From positions 1,984,001 through 2,048,000 of the forward strand of contig NZ_JADPKK010000022.1 in NCBI RefSeq assembly GCF_023073915.1: a DNA stretch of 64,000 bases, read 5' to 3'. The DNA comes from Bradyrhizobium sp. 149. Lineage in GTDB: Bacteria > Pseudomonadota > Alphaproteobacteria > Rhizobiales > Xanthobacteraceae. Below the pieces are notes generated by a model, which was given only the letters and a program-made list of their open reading frames with translations, did not search any database and was not told the DNA's origin. Made by a program: the position numbers and the translations under genes. Of this stretch, positions 23,835 through 32,685 are shown piece after piece (the stretch's first letter is position 1; every line of letters begins with the position of its first letter).

Positions 23835-24944
23835 ATGTCCAAGCCGCTGATCTCCGCTTTGGCCCAGTTCGCGGCCGCCACGGCCGGCCGCAACATGACA
23901 AGGGCGGCCTATGTGGCCGTCGCCGTCGGTGTGCTCGGCATGGTGCTGCTGACGGTCAACCGGGCCTATGAGACGGCGCCTCGCTGGGTCGATGCCCTGC
24001 TTTGGACCTGCCTGGTCTACTTCGTGTTCGAATGGGTGGTCCGGCTGCGCCATATGGCGCGGCAGGGGCGCCTTGCCCTCTACATGTCCTCCTCCGCCGG
24101 GCTGGTCGATGCGGTCGGAGCGCTGGCGGTGCCGGCCGCGCTGGTGCTCGGGGTCGAGCCCAGGACGGCGTGGCTGCTCAGCGTGCTCTGGGTGCTGAAG
24201 GTGGTGCCGGGCATTCCCGGCCTGCGGCAGCTCCGCCGCGTGCTGGTGCTGGAATCGGGACCGCTGGTCAGCGTGCTCGTGATCTTCCTGATGGTGGTCT
24301 TCCTGGCCTCGGTCGCCGAATATTTCCTGGAGCGGGACGTGCAGCCGCAGACCTTCGGCAGCGTTCCGGCCGCGCTGTGGTGGGCGGTGACCACCTTGAC
24401 CACGACCGGCTATGGCGACGTCGTGCCGGTGACGCCGCTGGGCCGCATGGTGGCGGCGCTGGTGATGATCTCCGGCCTCGGTGTATTCGGCCTCTGGACC
24501 GGTATTTTGGCAACCGGCTTTGCCGCGGAGACCCGGCGCGACAATTTCCTCAAGACCTGGGAATCCGTCAGCAAGGTGCCGTTTTTCGCGGCGCTTGGAC
24601 CGGCGGCCATCGCCGACGTCACACACATGCTGCGGACTATGGAACTGCCGGCGCGCACCATGATCATCCGCAAGGGGACGCAGGGCGACTGCATGTATTT
24701 CATCGCTGCCGGCGAGGTCGAGGTCGACCTGCCCGGCAAGAAGGTGCAGCTCGGCGATGGCGCCTTCTTCGGCGAGATGGCCTTGCTCGGCAACAATTTG
24801 CGCGGCGCCAATGTCTCGACCACCAAGGTGTCGCGGCTTCTCGTGCTCGACCTCGTCGATTTCCGCGTGCTGATGGCGCGGCATCCCGAGCTCGCCGCGA
24901 CCATCGATGCGGAAGCAAAGCGGCGCACGCTCGAAAACAAATAA
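23835..24944 (+). CDS. Cyclic-nucleotide-gated potassium channel (MloK1-like)
   Basis: A 369-residue channel. Six membrane segments span ~24-230, with the K+ selectivity filter TTTGYGD (189-195) between S5 and S6. A C-terminal cyclic-nucleotide-binding domain (~255-365) shows MIIRKGTQGDCMYFIAAGEVEV and the phosphate-binding cassette FFGEMALLGNNLRGANV, with the conserved Arg. Layout and length match MloK1 of Mesorhizobium loti, which lacks a C-linker and opens on cAMP binding. The S4-like segment GLRQLRRVLVLESG has few regular arginines, suggesting weak voltage sensing. The stop abuts the start region of the next crotonase gene, so they may be co-transcribed. Confidence 0.92.
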   Translation: MSKPLISALAQFAAATAGRNMTRAAYVAVAVGVLGMVLLTVNRAYETAPRWVDALLWTCLVYFVFEWVVRLRHMARQGRLALYMSSSAGLVDAVGALAVPAALVLGVEPRTAWLLSVLWVLKVVPGIPGLRQLRRVLVLESGPLVSVLVIFLMVVFLASVAEYFLERDVQPQTFGSVPAALWWAVTTLTTTGYGDVVPVTPLGRMVAALVMISGLGVFGLWTGILATGFAAETRRDNFLKTWESVSKVPFFAALGPAAIADVTHMLRTMELPARTMIIRKGTQGDCMYFIAAGEVEVDLPGKKVQLGDGAFFGEMALLGNNLRGANVSTTKVSRLLVLDLVDFRVLMARHPELAATIDAEAKRRTLENK

Positions 24945-24956
24945 ATGGAGACAAGA

Positions 24957-25742
24957 ATGTCGGACATAGCCGACGCGGCCACTGGCCCCGTGCTTGAAAT
25001 CATTGGTGCACGCGCCACCATCCGCCTCAACCGCCCCAAACATCTCAATCGGCTTCAGGCCGAGGATCTCGGCGAGCTGGTCAAACTGTTCGACCGGATC
25101 GAGGCCGATCCTGACATCCGCGTGCTGGTACTGACCGGCACGGGGCGCGCCTTTTCGGCCGGCTACGACCTCAATTCAGTCGCCGAGCGCGCGGTCAGCG
25201 CAAACGAGCAGCAGAGCGCGGGTTCGGCGTTCGAGGCCGTGGTCAACCGACTGGAGGATCTCGGCGTTCCCACGATCTGCCGGCTCAACGGCGGCGTCTA
25301 TGGCGGCTCGACCGACCTCGCGCTCGCCTGCGATTTCCGCATCGGCGTCGACACCGCCGAGATGTTCATGCCGGCGGCCCGGCTCGGGCTGCACTATTAC
25401 AGGAGCGGCATCAAACGCTACGTGACCCGGCTCGGCGTCGACAATGCAAAAAGACTGTTCCTCACCGCGCAGAAGATCAGCGCGCCGGAGATGTTGCGGA
25501 TCGGCTATCTCACCGACATGGTGGCGGCGGAGTTTTTGGACGAGGAGGTCGACAAGCTCGCCAGCATCCTTGCCGGTAACGCGCCGCAGGCGATGCGCGG
25601 CATGAAGCGCGCCATCAACGAATTCGCCCGCGGAGAATTGGACGAGCAAGCCGCCGACCAGCGCCACCGCGACAGCATGCGCGGCGACGAGATCAAGGAA
25701 GGCATCAAGGCGTTCGCGGAAAAGCGACTGCCAAAATTCTGA
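24957..25742 (+). CDS. Crotonase-fold enoyl-CoA hydratase-like protein with altered active site
   Basis: A 261-residue crotonase-family protein: IRLNRPKHLNRLQ, TGTGRAFSAGYDLNSVAER and NGGVYGGSTDLALACDFRIG. The usual catalytic glutamates are changed: GGGxE reads GGSTD, and the PE of the second site reads FMPAARLGLHYYRSG. It may therefore catalyse isomerisation, decarboxylation or another CoA reaction rather than hydration. I chose ATG 24957, eight bases after GGAG; an ATG at 24945 abuts the channel stop and is in frame. Pathway unknown. Confidence 0.85.
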   Translation: MSDIADAATGPVLEIIGARATIRLNRPKHLNRLQAEDLGELVKLFDRIEADPDIRVLVLTGTGRAFSAGYDLNSVAERAVSANEQQSAGSAFEAVVNRLEDLGVPTICRLNGGVYGGSTDLALACDFRIGVDTAEMFMPAARLGLHYYRSGIKRYVTRLGVDNAKRLFLTAQKISAPEMLRIGYLTDMVAAEFLDEEVDKLASILAGNAPQAMRGMKRAINEFARGELDEQAADQRHRDSMRGDEIKEGIKAFAEKRLPKF

Positions 25743-26177
25743 TCACGCCCGCTTCGACCGCATCGCCCGCACCTGCGTGAGCTTGGGATCGCGGACAAGC
25801 GCCTGGTAGCGATTGCTGTCGATGGCGTAGATCGCGATCCGGCCTTCGCTATCGGCATGAACACCCCAGCCGAAGCGCTTGCCCAGGCTCGACGCCCTCA
25901 TGCACGCCTGCCCTCGGGAGAAGAAAGCTTCACGGGCCGCCTGCTTCTCCGCTTTCGTCGCCTTCACGGCGAGTTCGCGACCCGGCGCAGACGTCGCGAA
26001 GATCACGTCGTCGGACGTGTATTTGTAGGGTGCCTTGGCGATCATCAGATATTGCAGGCACGCTACCGTCGGCTTTCCCGCGCGCAGCGGCGGCTCCTCG
26101 CCGGTAGGCGCACGACAGTCTTCGGCAACGCGGATGAAGGTGTTGAAGCAGTTGGTCGTGTGCATCTGCGTCGTCAT
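25743..26177 (-). CDS. DUF6157 family protein
   Basis: A 144-residue soluble protein whose core begins MHTTNCFNTFIRVAEDC, the DUF6157 start pattern, and continues with YKYTSDDVIFATSAPGRE and GRQACMRASSLGKRFGWG-like sequence near residues 85-105. Several ATGs are possible: 26198 (four-base overlap with the GST stop), 26177 (AAGG six bases upstream, chosen) and 26165 (family-like start). It follows the GST on the same strand and is probably translationally linked to it. Function unknown. Confidence 0.75.
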   Translation of the reverse strand: MTTQMHTTNCFNTFIRVAEDCRAPTGEEPPLRAGKPTVACLQYLMIAKAPYKYTSDDVIFATSAPGRELAVKATKAEKQAAREAFFSRGQACMRASSLGKRFGWGVHADSEGRIAIYAIDSNRYQALVRDPKLTQVRAMRSKRA

Positions 26178-26194
26178 CCTCAGCCTTGGATCAC

Positions 26195-26842
26195 TCATCC
26201 TCCAGCGGCCGCCGCAGCATGCTGCGCCGCCATCTCGGCATCGGCCGCGTTGATGCGCTGGAACGCGGGTCGCGAGGTCATGCGTTCGGCATAGCGGACG
26301 AACACATCCTTCTTCGGCACGATACCGAACATCATGGTCCAGCTGAACGCAACGCCCCAGAGAACATCCGCAGCCGTCATGCGCTCGCCGAGCAGATACG
26401 GCCCTTTCGACAGCTGCGCCTCGAGCGCGCCAAGCATGGTGTCGTAATCGGCATAGGGCGATTGCGTGATCGGCGCCGGTTCGCGTTGCATGAACTTGTC
26501 GATCAGGGCCGGCTCGAACGAGGCGCCGTAATAGGCGATCCAACGCAGATAGGGACCGCGCAGCGGGTCGTTCAGCGCGGGCGTGAGGCCCGCTTGGGGA
26601 AACAGGTCCGCAAGATAGATGGTGAGTGCGACCTGCTCGGTCACCAGCGCGTCGCGGTGGCGGATCGCCGGCACCTTGCCGAGCGGGTTGATGGCGAGAT
26701 AGGCCGGCTGGCGCTGCTCGCCGGCCTTCATGTTGAGGACATGGAGATCGTAGGGCGTCCCCAACTCCTCCAGCAGCACCCGGGTGCCGGTGGCGCGGCT
26801 TTGTGGCGAGTAATACAGAGTGATGCGGTTCGGATCGGTCAT
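26195..26842 (-). CDS. Glutathione S-transferase
   Basis: A 215-residue GST. The N-terminal thioredoxin domain has LYYSPQSRATGTRVLLEELG (active-site Ser candidate in SPQSRA), INPLGKVPAIRHRDALVTEQ with cis-Pro after KV and the E-Q substrate-binding pair, and the C-terminal domain has LLGERMTAADVLWG (N-capping box). This matches bacterial beta/theta-like GSTs used in stress and detoxification. GGAGA precedes the ATG. A YafY/WYL-type regulator is divergent 84 bp away and is the likely local regulator. Confidence 0.9.
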   Translation of the reverse strand: MTDPNRITLYYSPQSRATGTRVLLEELGTPYDLHVLNMKAGEQRQPAYLAINPLGKVPAIRHRDALVTEQVALTIYLADLFPQAGLTPALNDPLRGPYLRWIAYYGASFEPALIDKFMQREPAPITQSPYADYDTMLGALEAQLSKGPYLLGERMTAADVLWGVAFSWTMMFGIVPKKDVFVRYAERMTSRPAFQRINAADAEMAAQHAAAAAGG

Positions 26843-26926
26843 GGCGGGTCTCCATCTGGCCGGCTGGCGATGGCGGTTGTAGCGGACCATACCTGACATC
26901 CTGTGTCGGGTATGGTTTAAGAGATC

Positions 26927-27912
26927 ATGCGCGCGAGCCGGATGCTGTCGATCCTCACCACCCTCCAGGCCAAGGGGCAGGTCACCGCGCCTGAGCTCGC
27001 GGAGGCCTGCGAGGTCTCGGTGCGCACGATCTACCGCGACATCGACGCGCTCGCGGCATCCGGCGTCCCTGTCTATGCCGACCGCGGCGCGGAGGGCGGC
27101 TATCGCCTGCTCGACGGCTATCGCGTGCGGCTGAACGGCTTGTCGCAGAGCGAGGCGGGAGCGCTGTTCCTGACGGGGTTGCCGGGCCCGGCGGCGGCGC
27201 TCGGGTTGGATGTCGCGATGATCGCCGCACAGAACAAGCTGATGGCCGCGCTGCCCGCCAATTTGCGCGAAGACGCCGGACGGATGCAGGAGCGTTTTCA
27301 CCTCGACGCGCCGGGCTGGTTCGGCGAGGCGGAAGAACCAAAGCATCTGCGCACCATCGCCGGCGCGACTCTGTGCGGGACAATGATCAAAATCCGCTAC
27401 CGGAGCTGGCGCGCCGAGAAGCAGCGCCGCGTCTCGCCGCTCGGTCTCGTGCTGAAGGGTGGCAGCTGGTATCTCGCGGGATGGGTCGACGGCAGGGTGC
27501 GGACCTATCGCGTCGCGCGCGTGCTCGACTGCACGGCGCTCGACGATCGCTGCGAACGGCCCGCCGGTTTCGATCTCGCGACCTATTGGCGGACGCAACG
27601 CTGCGTCTCGAGGCCGAGATGCATCCCAATGTCGCGATCGTTCGGCTGTCGCCCTTCGGCGTCAAGCTGCTCGATGCACTGAGTCAGCCTTACGTCAGGG
27701 CGCGTACGCAGCTGGAAGAGACCGCCGATGCAGACGGCTGGCGCATCGCCAGAGTGCCAACCGGCAAGACCTCATGGCATGCCGCGGCCGAATTGTTGCG
27801 GCTCGGGCCCGAGGCCGAAGTGCTGGAGCCGGCCGATCTGCGCGAGAAGATGGCGGAGCTGATCCAGGTGATGGCCGCGCGCTATCGCGCGGCTGCGGCG
27901 CGGAAAACCTGA
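26927..27912 (+). pseudogene. YafY/WYL-type regulator with a frameshift
   Basis: The first frame (26927 to about 27592) encodes an HTH_11 domain (MRASRMLSILTTLQAKGQVT, CEVSVRTIYRDIDALAASG, GYRLLDGYRVRLNGLS) and most of the WYL domain (MIKIRYRSWRAEKQRRVSPL, GSWYLAGWVDGRVRTYRVARV). After FDLATYW near 27589 the family-like sequence continues in the -1 frame (ATLRLEAEMHPNVAIVRLSP ... REKMAELIQVMAARYR) to a TGA at 27910. A one-base deletion, or two-base insertion, explains it. The joined product would be about 328 residues, the usual size. Without the shift-frame the protein has a junk tail ending at 27682. It may be a real pseudogene, a programmed shift or a sequence error. It is divergent from a GST. 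Confidence 0.85.
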
Positions 27913-28044
27913 CGGCGGCGTAACCCGCCGCGACCGACGAAACACTCCTGAAACACGATTCTCCCCTCCCTGCATGAACGCATTCGCGTTTCGGCTCGAC
28001 CGAGATGCAGGGACACAACAACGGCCGTTGCGCCACACTGGAGA

Positions 28045-28284
28045 ATGAAGATGTTTCGTAAGATTGCACTTGGTCTGATCGCTGCCGGCTCGCTCGGCGT
28101 TGCCGCTCTCGCGCCGACCGCCGCGTCGGCCCACGGCTTCCACCATCACTGGGGTCCCGGCTGGGGCTTTGGCGGCATCTACGTCAACAGCGGCGTCAAC
28201 AATTGCTACCAGGAGCGCGTCGTCCAGACCCGCCGCGGCCTGCGCGTCCGCGTCGTGAACGTCTGCGCCTACGGGGTCTACTGA
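28045..28284 (+). CDS. Small secreted hypothetical protein
   Basis: A 79-residue protein with a signal peptide (MKMFRKIALGLIAAGSLGVA..., probable cleavage after ASA) and a short mature part that is His/Gly-rich (HGFHHHWGPGWGFGG) with two cysteines, in NNCYQERV and VVNVCAYG, which could form a disulfide. Similar short secreted His/Gly proteins are common in Bradyrhizobium; function is unknown. It is monocistronic, with a perfect terminator 17 bp downstream. Confidence 0.8.
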   Translation: MKMFRKIALGLIAAGSLGVAALAPTAASAHGFHHHWGPGWGFGGIYVNSGVNNCYQERVVQTRRGLRVRVVNVCAYGVY

Positions 28285-28300
28285 CATCTCGCATTCACGA

Positions 28301-28333
28301 CAAAGCCCCGATCGCACCGCGATCGGGGCTTTG
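28301..28333. terminator. Bidirectional terminator hairpin
   Basis: A perfect 15-bp stem, CAAAGCCCCGATCGC / GCGATCGGGGCTTTG, with a 3-nt loop. It lies between the small secreted protein gene and the converging desaturase gene. The AAAG/CTTT ends can serve as short U-tracts in both directions. Confidence 0.88.
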
Positions 28334-28353
28334 CGCGTCGGACTTTCATTCGG

Positions 28354-29301
28354 CTAGCCGTCCTGCCGCTGCCGGCGAAACCAGGCCCAGGTCTCTCGCG
28401 TCGTCCTGATGTAGCCGCGGCCGCGATAGAGGATTTCGCCGTCGACGATCTCGTTCAGCTTCGGCAGCGCGTGAAAAGGGATCGAGGGATAGGCGTGGTG
28501 CTCGACATGGTAGGGCATGTTCCACGTGAGCCATTTGATGATCGCGCCGGTATAGGTGGTGCGGGTATTTTCGAAGGCGCTGCGGGTCCGCTCGCAGCCG
28601 GTGTGCTCGGCATAGAGATAAGGTCGCAGGAAGAACTGCCCGATGATCAGCGGGACGATCCAGATCCAGAGCAGCAACGCCGAGGAGAACCACAGCGACA
28701 GCCCAACTAGCGCGACGTAAGATCCGGCATAGACGCGCGCCTCGGTCACGATGACCGCACGCTTGTTTTCCGGGATCCAGGGCACGGTGACCTTGCCGGT
28801 GACGGCATGGCCGAGCATCAACCAGAGACGGCCAGCGACCTGAAGCACGCCGCTATAGGCGATCGCGAGCTGCGTGTCTGATTTTGGCTTCACGCCGACG
28901 ATCAACTCCGGGTCCTTGTCCGGATCCTGGGTGTAGCGGTGATGATCCCAGTGAAACAGGCAGTAATATTCGTATGGCAACCCGATGATGAATCCCGAGA
29001 GATAACCGACCGCGAGATTGAGGCCGCGGCTCCTGAACGCGGTCTTGTGCGCGGTCTCGTGCACCGCCATGAACAGGAAGGCGACGAGATAGCCCTGCAC
29101 CGCCACCAGCGGCAGCGCCCACAACACGACGTAGCTTGAGGTGATCTTCCAGATCATCGCACCCACCAGCACGATCACCCCGAAATGGCAGAGGCTGCGC
29201 ACGGCGCCCTTGAGATTGGAACGCGCCGACAATTCACGCAACATCGCCGGTGTCAGCGGCTTCAAGCGATGGCCGGATTCTGAAACGCTTGCGTCAGTCA
29301 T
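28354..29301 (-). CDS. Membrane fatty acid desaturase
   Basis: A 315-residue di-iron desaturase of the inner membrane. Three histidine boxes are present: HETAHKTAF (about 84), FHWDHHRYTQDP (about 118) and HVEHHAYPSIPFHALP (about 270), in the usual spacing with about four membrane segments between. It introduces a double bond into an acyl chain or acts on a related lipid or carotenoid; position not predictable. ATG 29301 is chosen (a TTG at 29307 is in frame). It lies 15 bp after the alpha/beta-hydrolase gene stop, so the two form an operon. Confidence 0.9.
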   Translation of the reverse strand: MTDASVSESGHRLKPLTPAMLRELSARSNLKGAVRSLCHFGVIVLVGAMIWKITSSYVVLWALPLVAVQGYLVAFLFMAVHETAHKTAFRSRGLNLAVGYLSGFIIGLPYEYYCLFHWDHHRYTQDPDKDPELIVGVKPKSDTQLAIAYSGVLQVAGRLWLMLGHAVTGKVTVPWIPENKRAVIVTEARVYAGSYVALVGLSLWFSSALLLWIWIVPLIIGQFFLRPYLYAEHTGCERTRSAFENTRTTYTGAIIKWLTWNMPYHVEHHAYPSIPFHALPKLNEIVDGEILYRGRGYIRTTRETWAWFRRQRQDG

Positions 29302-29316
29302 GATCAAATACCTGCC

Positions 29317-30333
29317 CTACTTGCCGAGAAGCTCTGCGATCTCGGCCTTGAGGAAGGCCTGATCGCTCGGATTGTTGACGGGGTTGCCGGCGCGATGGCC
29401 GTGCAGCGACGGGATCGGATGCAGCGCGGCAGACTTCGCGTTGACCAGCCGGCCGAGCTCATCCTCGTTGTCGCGGACGTCGAAATAGCGATCGGTCGCA
29501 CCGGGCATCAGCAGCATGTGGGCCTTGATCGTACCGAGCGCGCGATCGAAATCGCCGCCGAATGCGGCGCAGCGGCTGACGTCGCCGTTCTGCCAGATGC
29601 CGATCTGGGCCAGGAGATCGTTGGCGTCGCGCTGGGCAAACGCCGCGTCCCAAGTGCGGACGAGATAGTCGTCCAGCGAGTTGAAGCCCGCTTCGCGCCA
29701 GATCTCGTCGCGATAGAAACCGTGCGACATCGCCCAACCCGCGTAGACGCGCCCCATGGCGCGATAACCTGCGGCGGGCTTCTCGACGAAGCGGCCGTCG
29801 CGGAAGGCGGGATCGGCGGTCAGCGCGGCCTTTACGCTTTCCAGGAAGACGTAGTTATAGGGCGCGCAGCGGGCACTGCCGCAGACGACCGCTGCCCGTT
29901 CGACCATATCGGAATGCAGCGCCGCCCAGTGGTAGGCCTGCATGCCGCCCATCGACCAGCCATAGACCAGGGCAAGCTTCGAAATGCCGAACCGCTCGGT
30001 GAGCAGCCGGTGCTGGACCGCGATGGCATCGTGATAGGTCAAGATCGGGAACGGCGCGGCGGTATTCGACGGCGAGGACGACAGGCCGTTACCGAACAGG
30101 TTCGGGATGACGACGAAGTAGCGTGTGGGGTCGAGCACGCCGTCGGGGCCGATCAGCCATTCGGTGTCGGTGTGCTGCGCGCTGAACGAGGTCGGATAGA
30201 GGATGACGTTGTCCTTGGCCGGGCTAAGCCGGCCGTAGGTCTTGTAGGCGAGCGCAAGCGAAGGGAAGACGGCCCCGGACCGGAGCGCGACGTCGCCGGC
30301 CTCGAAGATCTCGTAGTCGCGCCCTGCCGTCAT
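29317..30333 (-). CDS. Alpha/beta hydrolase of the homoserine O-acetyltransferase (MetX) group
   Basis: A 338-residue protein with the MetX-like pattern: SLALAYKTYGRLSPAKDNVILYPTS, VVIPNLFGNGLSSSPS, nucleophile elbow VYGWSMGGMQAY (Ser in GWSMGG), a late Asp (LLMPGATDRYFDVRDNEDEL) and a C-terminal His (SLHGHRAGNP). True MetX enzymes carry the GGSMGGM elbow and are somewhat longer, so this is probably a relative with another acyl substrate. It is first in an operon with the desaturase. An imperfect dyad, ACTGTACTTATAGT, lies about 100 bp upstream (30430-30443). Confidence 0.85.
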   Translation of the reverse strand: MTAGRDYEIFEAGDVALRSGAVFPSLALAYKTYGRLSPAKDNVILYPTSFSAQHTDTEWLIGPDGVLDPTRYFVVIPNLFGNGLSSSPSNTAAPFPILTYHDAIAVQHRLLTERFGISKLALVYGWSMGGMQAYHWAALHSDMVERAAVVCGSARCAPYNYVFLESVKAALTADPAFRDGRFVEKPAAGYRAMGRVYAGWAMSHGFYRDEIWREAGFNSLDDYLVRTWDAAFAQRDANDLLAQIGIWQNGDVSRCAAFGGDFDRALGTIKAHMLLMPGATDRYFDVRDNEDELGRLVNAKSAALHPIPSLHGHRAGNPVNNPSDQAFLKAEIAELLGK

Positions 30334-30487
30334 GGACCGAACTCCCGCTCACGCGGCAAGCGCGCCGCGGAAACGGCGATGCATCGATCATGCCGGTCCC
30401 GCAGACGCATCGTTGCGTCACGCCCAATAACTGTACTTATAGTCCATTTATTATGAGCCGGCAAGATAAATCCGGTCGCACGCCGCC

Positions 30488-31291
30488 TCAGGCGATGGCC
30501 GCCAGATAGCGCGCGACAGACGCCGCGAATGCGGCCTTGGCGCCTGCGGCGATGTTGCGGCCCCACCACGCGCCATAGATACGATCGAAGGCCAGCGGCT
30601 CAACGGCAGCCGTGATCCGTCGCACCGCGGCGGCATTGAGCGGCGTGTAGTTCGGATAGGAGTACATGAAGCTGACGAAGCGGCGATCCATCGTCACCTG
30701 CGCGATATCGCCGGTGAGCAGTGCACCCCGACTGTCCGCACCACTCGCATGGTGCAGCATGGTGGCACCGGCGAAATGACCGCCGGTGCGCAGCAGCAGC
30801 AAATCATCGGAGATGCGATGGCTTTCGCCGGTCCAGTGCACGATCGAGGGATGCGGACGCGTCACCCATTGGCGATCATCGGCATGCAGAAAGACCGGCA
30901 CCCCGCCGAACGCCTCGCTCCAGTCGGCGAGCGCGCCATAGAAATGCGGATGCGAGATCGCAATCGCCTTCAGCCCACCGAGCGACCGCACATGCGCGAT
31001 CGCCTCCGGCGTCGCCATCGGTACGCAGTCCCACATCAGGCAGCCGTCCGCGAGCGGCACCAGCAGCGCGCGCTGACCGATGGCGAAGCTCGGCTCGATC
31101 GCGATGCCGGTCAGGCCGAGGTCGTCGCGCCAGACCATGCGGTGACGTTCCGAGAGCGTCTCGCGCGTGAGGAAAGTTTGCCCGTTCCAGCCGACGTACT
31201 GCCGTTCGTCCTCGCAAATCGGACAGATTGCTGGCGGATTTCCGCTGTCCGGGAATTGCGCGCCGCAGGTTTCGCAGGTCCAGAGAGGCAT
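30488..31291 (-). CDS. MBL-fold hydrolase with N-terminal zinc ribbon
   Basis: A 267-residue protein. The N-terminus carries CETC and CPIC pairs (residues ~4-25), a rubredoxin-like zinc ribbon. The rest resembles a metallo-beta-lactamase fold: SLGGLKAIAISHPHFYGALADW (the HxHxxD-like position reads SHPHFYG), LLLLRTGGHFAGATMLHH and GALLTGDIAQV. The canonical HxHxDH is therefore degenerate, although GGHF and GD are kept, so metal binding may differ. The start MPLWTCETCG at 31291 puts the ribbon at the very N-terminus. No obvious operon partner. Confidence 0.82.
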   Translation of the reverse strand: MPLWTCETCGAQFPDSGNPPAICPICEDERQYVGWNGQTFLTRETLSERHRMVWRDDLGLTGIAIEPSFAIGQRALLVPLADGCLMWDCVPMATPEAIAHVRSLGGLKAIAISHPHFYGALADWSEAFGGVPVFLHADDRQWVTRPHPSIVHWTGESHRISDDLLLLRTGGHFAGATMLHHASGADSRGALLTGDIAQVTMDRRFVSFMYSYPNYTPLNAAAVRRITAAVEPLAFDRIYGAWWGRNIAAGAKAAFAASVARYLAAIA

Positions 31292-31472
31292 GGCCGTAAT
31301 CCATAACTGAGACCGTCCCGGACATGACATGACGTCGCGGTCCCGCGATCGCAAGGTCGGAACCAACACGATCAACGCAGGTTAAGTTCGCGTCCGCGCC
31401 GGCAGCACGGCCCCGCCGTCGCCGCCTGATGCGAGACGCAATTCGGCTGGCAGCATTAGGTTCAGCGTCTCG

Positions 31473-32675
31473 ATGACATCGCGGTCCCCCTCCTCGTCTC
31501 GTATCTGGCCCCTGTTCGCTCTCAACTTTTTCATGGCCGACATGCAGTCGGGCATCGGCCCTTTCGTCGGCGTCTTCCTCCAGGAACGCGGCTGGGCGAG
31601 CGGATTGATCGGCACCGCGATGACGATCGGCAATGTCGCGGGCATGCTGATCACGACGCCGATCGGCGGCTTCATCGACGCCAGCCGCAACAAGCGCATG
31701 TGGGTCGTCATTCCCGGCATCTGCGTGGTGCTCGCGTCTGGGATCATCCTGATCTCACAGAATTTCTGGGCGGTGACATTCTCGCAGGTCGCACAGTCGC
31801 TGGCGAGCGCCGCGATCGTGCCGGCGGTCACAGGAATCACGCTCGGCATCGCCAAGCAGAAGGGCTTCAACGCGCTCAACGGCCGCAACCAGGCGTTCAA
31901 CCACGCCGGCAACATGGTCGGCGCCGCCCTGTCGGGCTATCTGGGCTACAAGTTCGGCTATGTCGCCGTGTTCATGCTGGCGGCATTGTTCGGCGCCATC
32001 GCGATCGCCTGCGTGATGATGATTCCGGCCAAGGCGATCGACGATCGTGCCGCGCGCGGCAGCAAGGAGGACGACCCCGACAGTGCGCCGGACGCGTTCA
32101 CGATGCTGCTCAAGCACCGTGCGCTGCTCGTGCTGGCACTGGCGCTCGCGCTATTCCATCTCGGCAATGCCGCCATCGTCCCGCTCTATGGCCTGGCGGC
32201 GGTCGCCGAAGGCCAGGCCAACGGCCCGAGCTTCGTCGCGACCACCGTGGTGATCGCACAAGGCGTCATGATCATCACGTCGCTGATCGCAATGAAGGCG
32301 GCGAGCAAGCGCAACTACTGGCCCGTCATCCTCGTCTCCTTCATGTTCCTGCCCGTCCGCGGCGTGCTCGCCTTCTTCGTCACGGGATGGTGGGGCGTCG
32401 TGCCGATGCAGGTGCTCGACGGCATCGGCACCGGGCTCCAGACGGTTGCGGTCCCCGGTATGGTGGCGCGCTCGCTTAACGGCACCGGCCGCATCAATCT
32501 CGGCCAGGGTGCCGTGATCACCGTGCAGGGCATCGGCGCCAGCCTCAGTCCCGCGCTTGGCGGCTGGATCGCGCAATGGATCGGCTATGGCCCGACCTTC
32601 CTGCTGCTCGGCGGCTTCGGGCTCGCGTCGATGGCGCTGTGGCTGGCGTTCAGCGCGACCGTGAAGAAGTATTGA
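31473..32675 (+). CDS. MFS transporter
   Basis: A 400-residue major facilitator protein with 12 predicted membrane segments. The first helix region reads LFALNFFMADMQSGIGPFVGVFLQ; the loop 2-3 motif is GGFIDASRNKRMWV, a variant of MFS motif A. A central cytosolic loop (about 190-210, acidic KEDDPDSAPD) separates the halves. Substrate cannot be deduced. The ribosome-binding site is weak. It converges with the acyl-CoA ligase gene. Confidence 0.88.
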   Translation: MTSRSPSSSRIWPLFALNFFMADMQSGIGPFVGVFLQERGWASGLIGTAMTIGNVAGMLITTPIGGFIDASRNKRMWVVIPGICVVLASGIILISQNFWAVTFSQVAQSLASAAIVPAVTGITLGIAKQKGFNALNGRNQAFNHAGNMVGAALSGYLGYKFGYVAVFMLAALFGAIAIACVMMIPAKAIDDRAARGSKEDDPDSAPDAFTMLLKHRALLVLALALALFHLGNAAIVPLYGLAAVAEGQANGPSFVATTVVIAQGVMIITSLIAMKAASKRNYWPVILVSFMFLPVRGVLAFFVTGWWGVVPMQVLDGIGTGLQTVAVPGMVARSLNGTGRINLGQGAVITVQGIGASLSPALGGWIAQWIGYGPTFLLLGGFGLASMALWLAFSATVKKY

Positions 32676-32685
32676 GGCGCTCCCC

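Noticed and set aside
22375..23901. 508-codon minus-strand frame opposite the TAXI-like gene
   Set aside because: Composition typical of antisense to high-GC coding DNA and it spans several real plus-strand genes.
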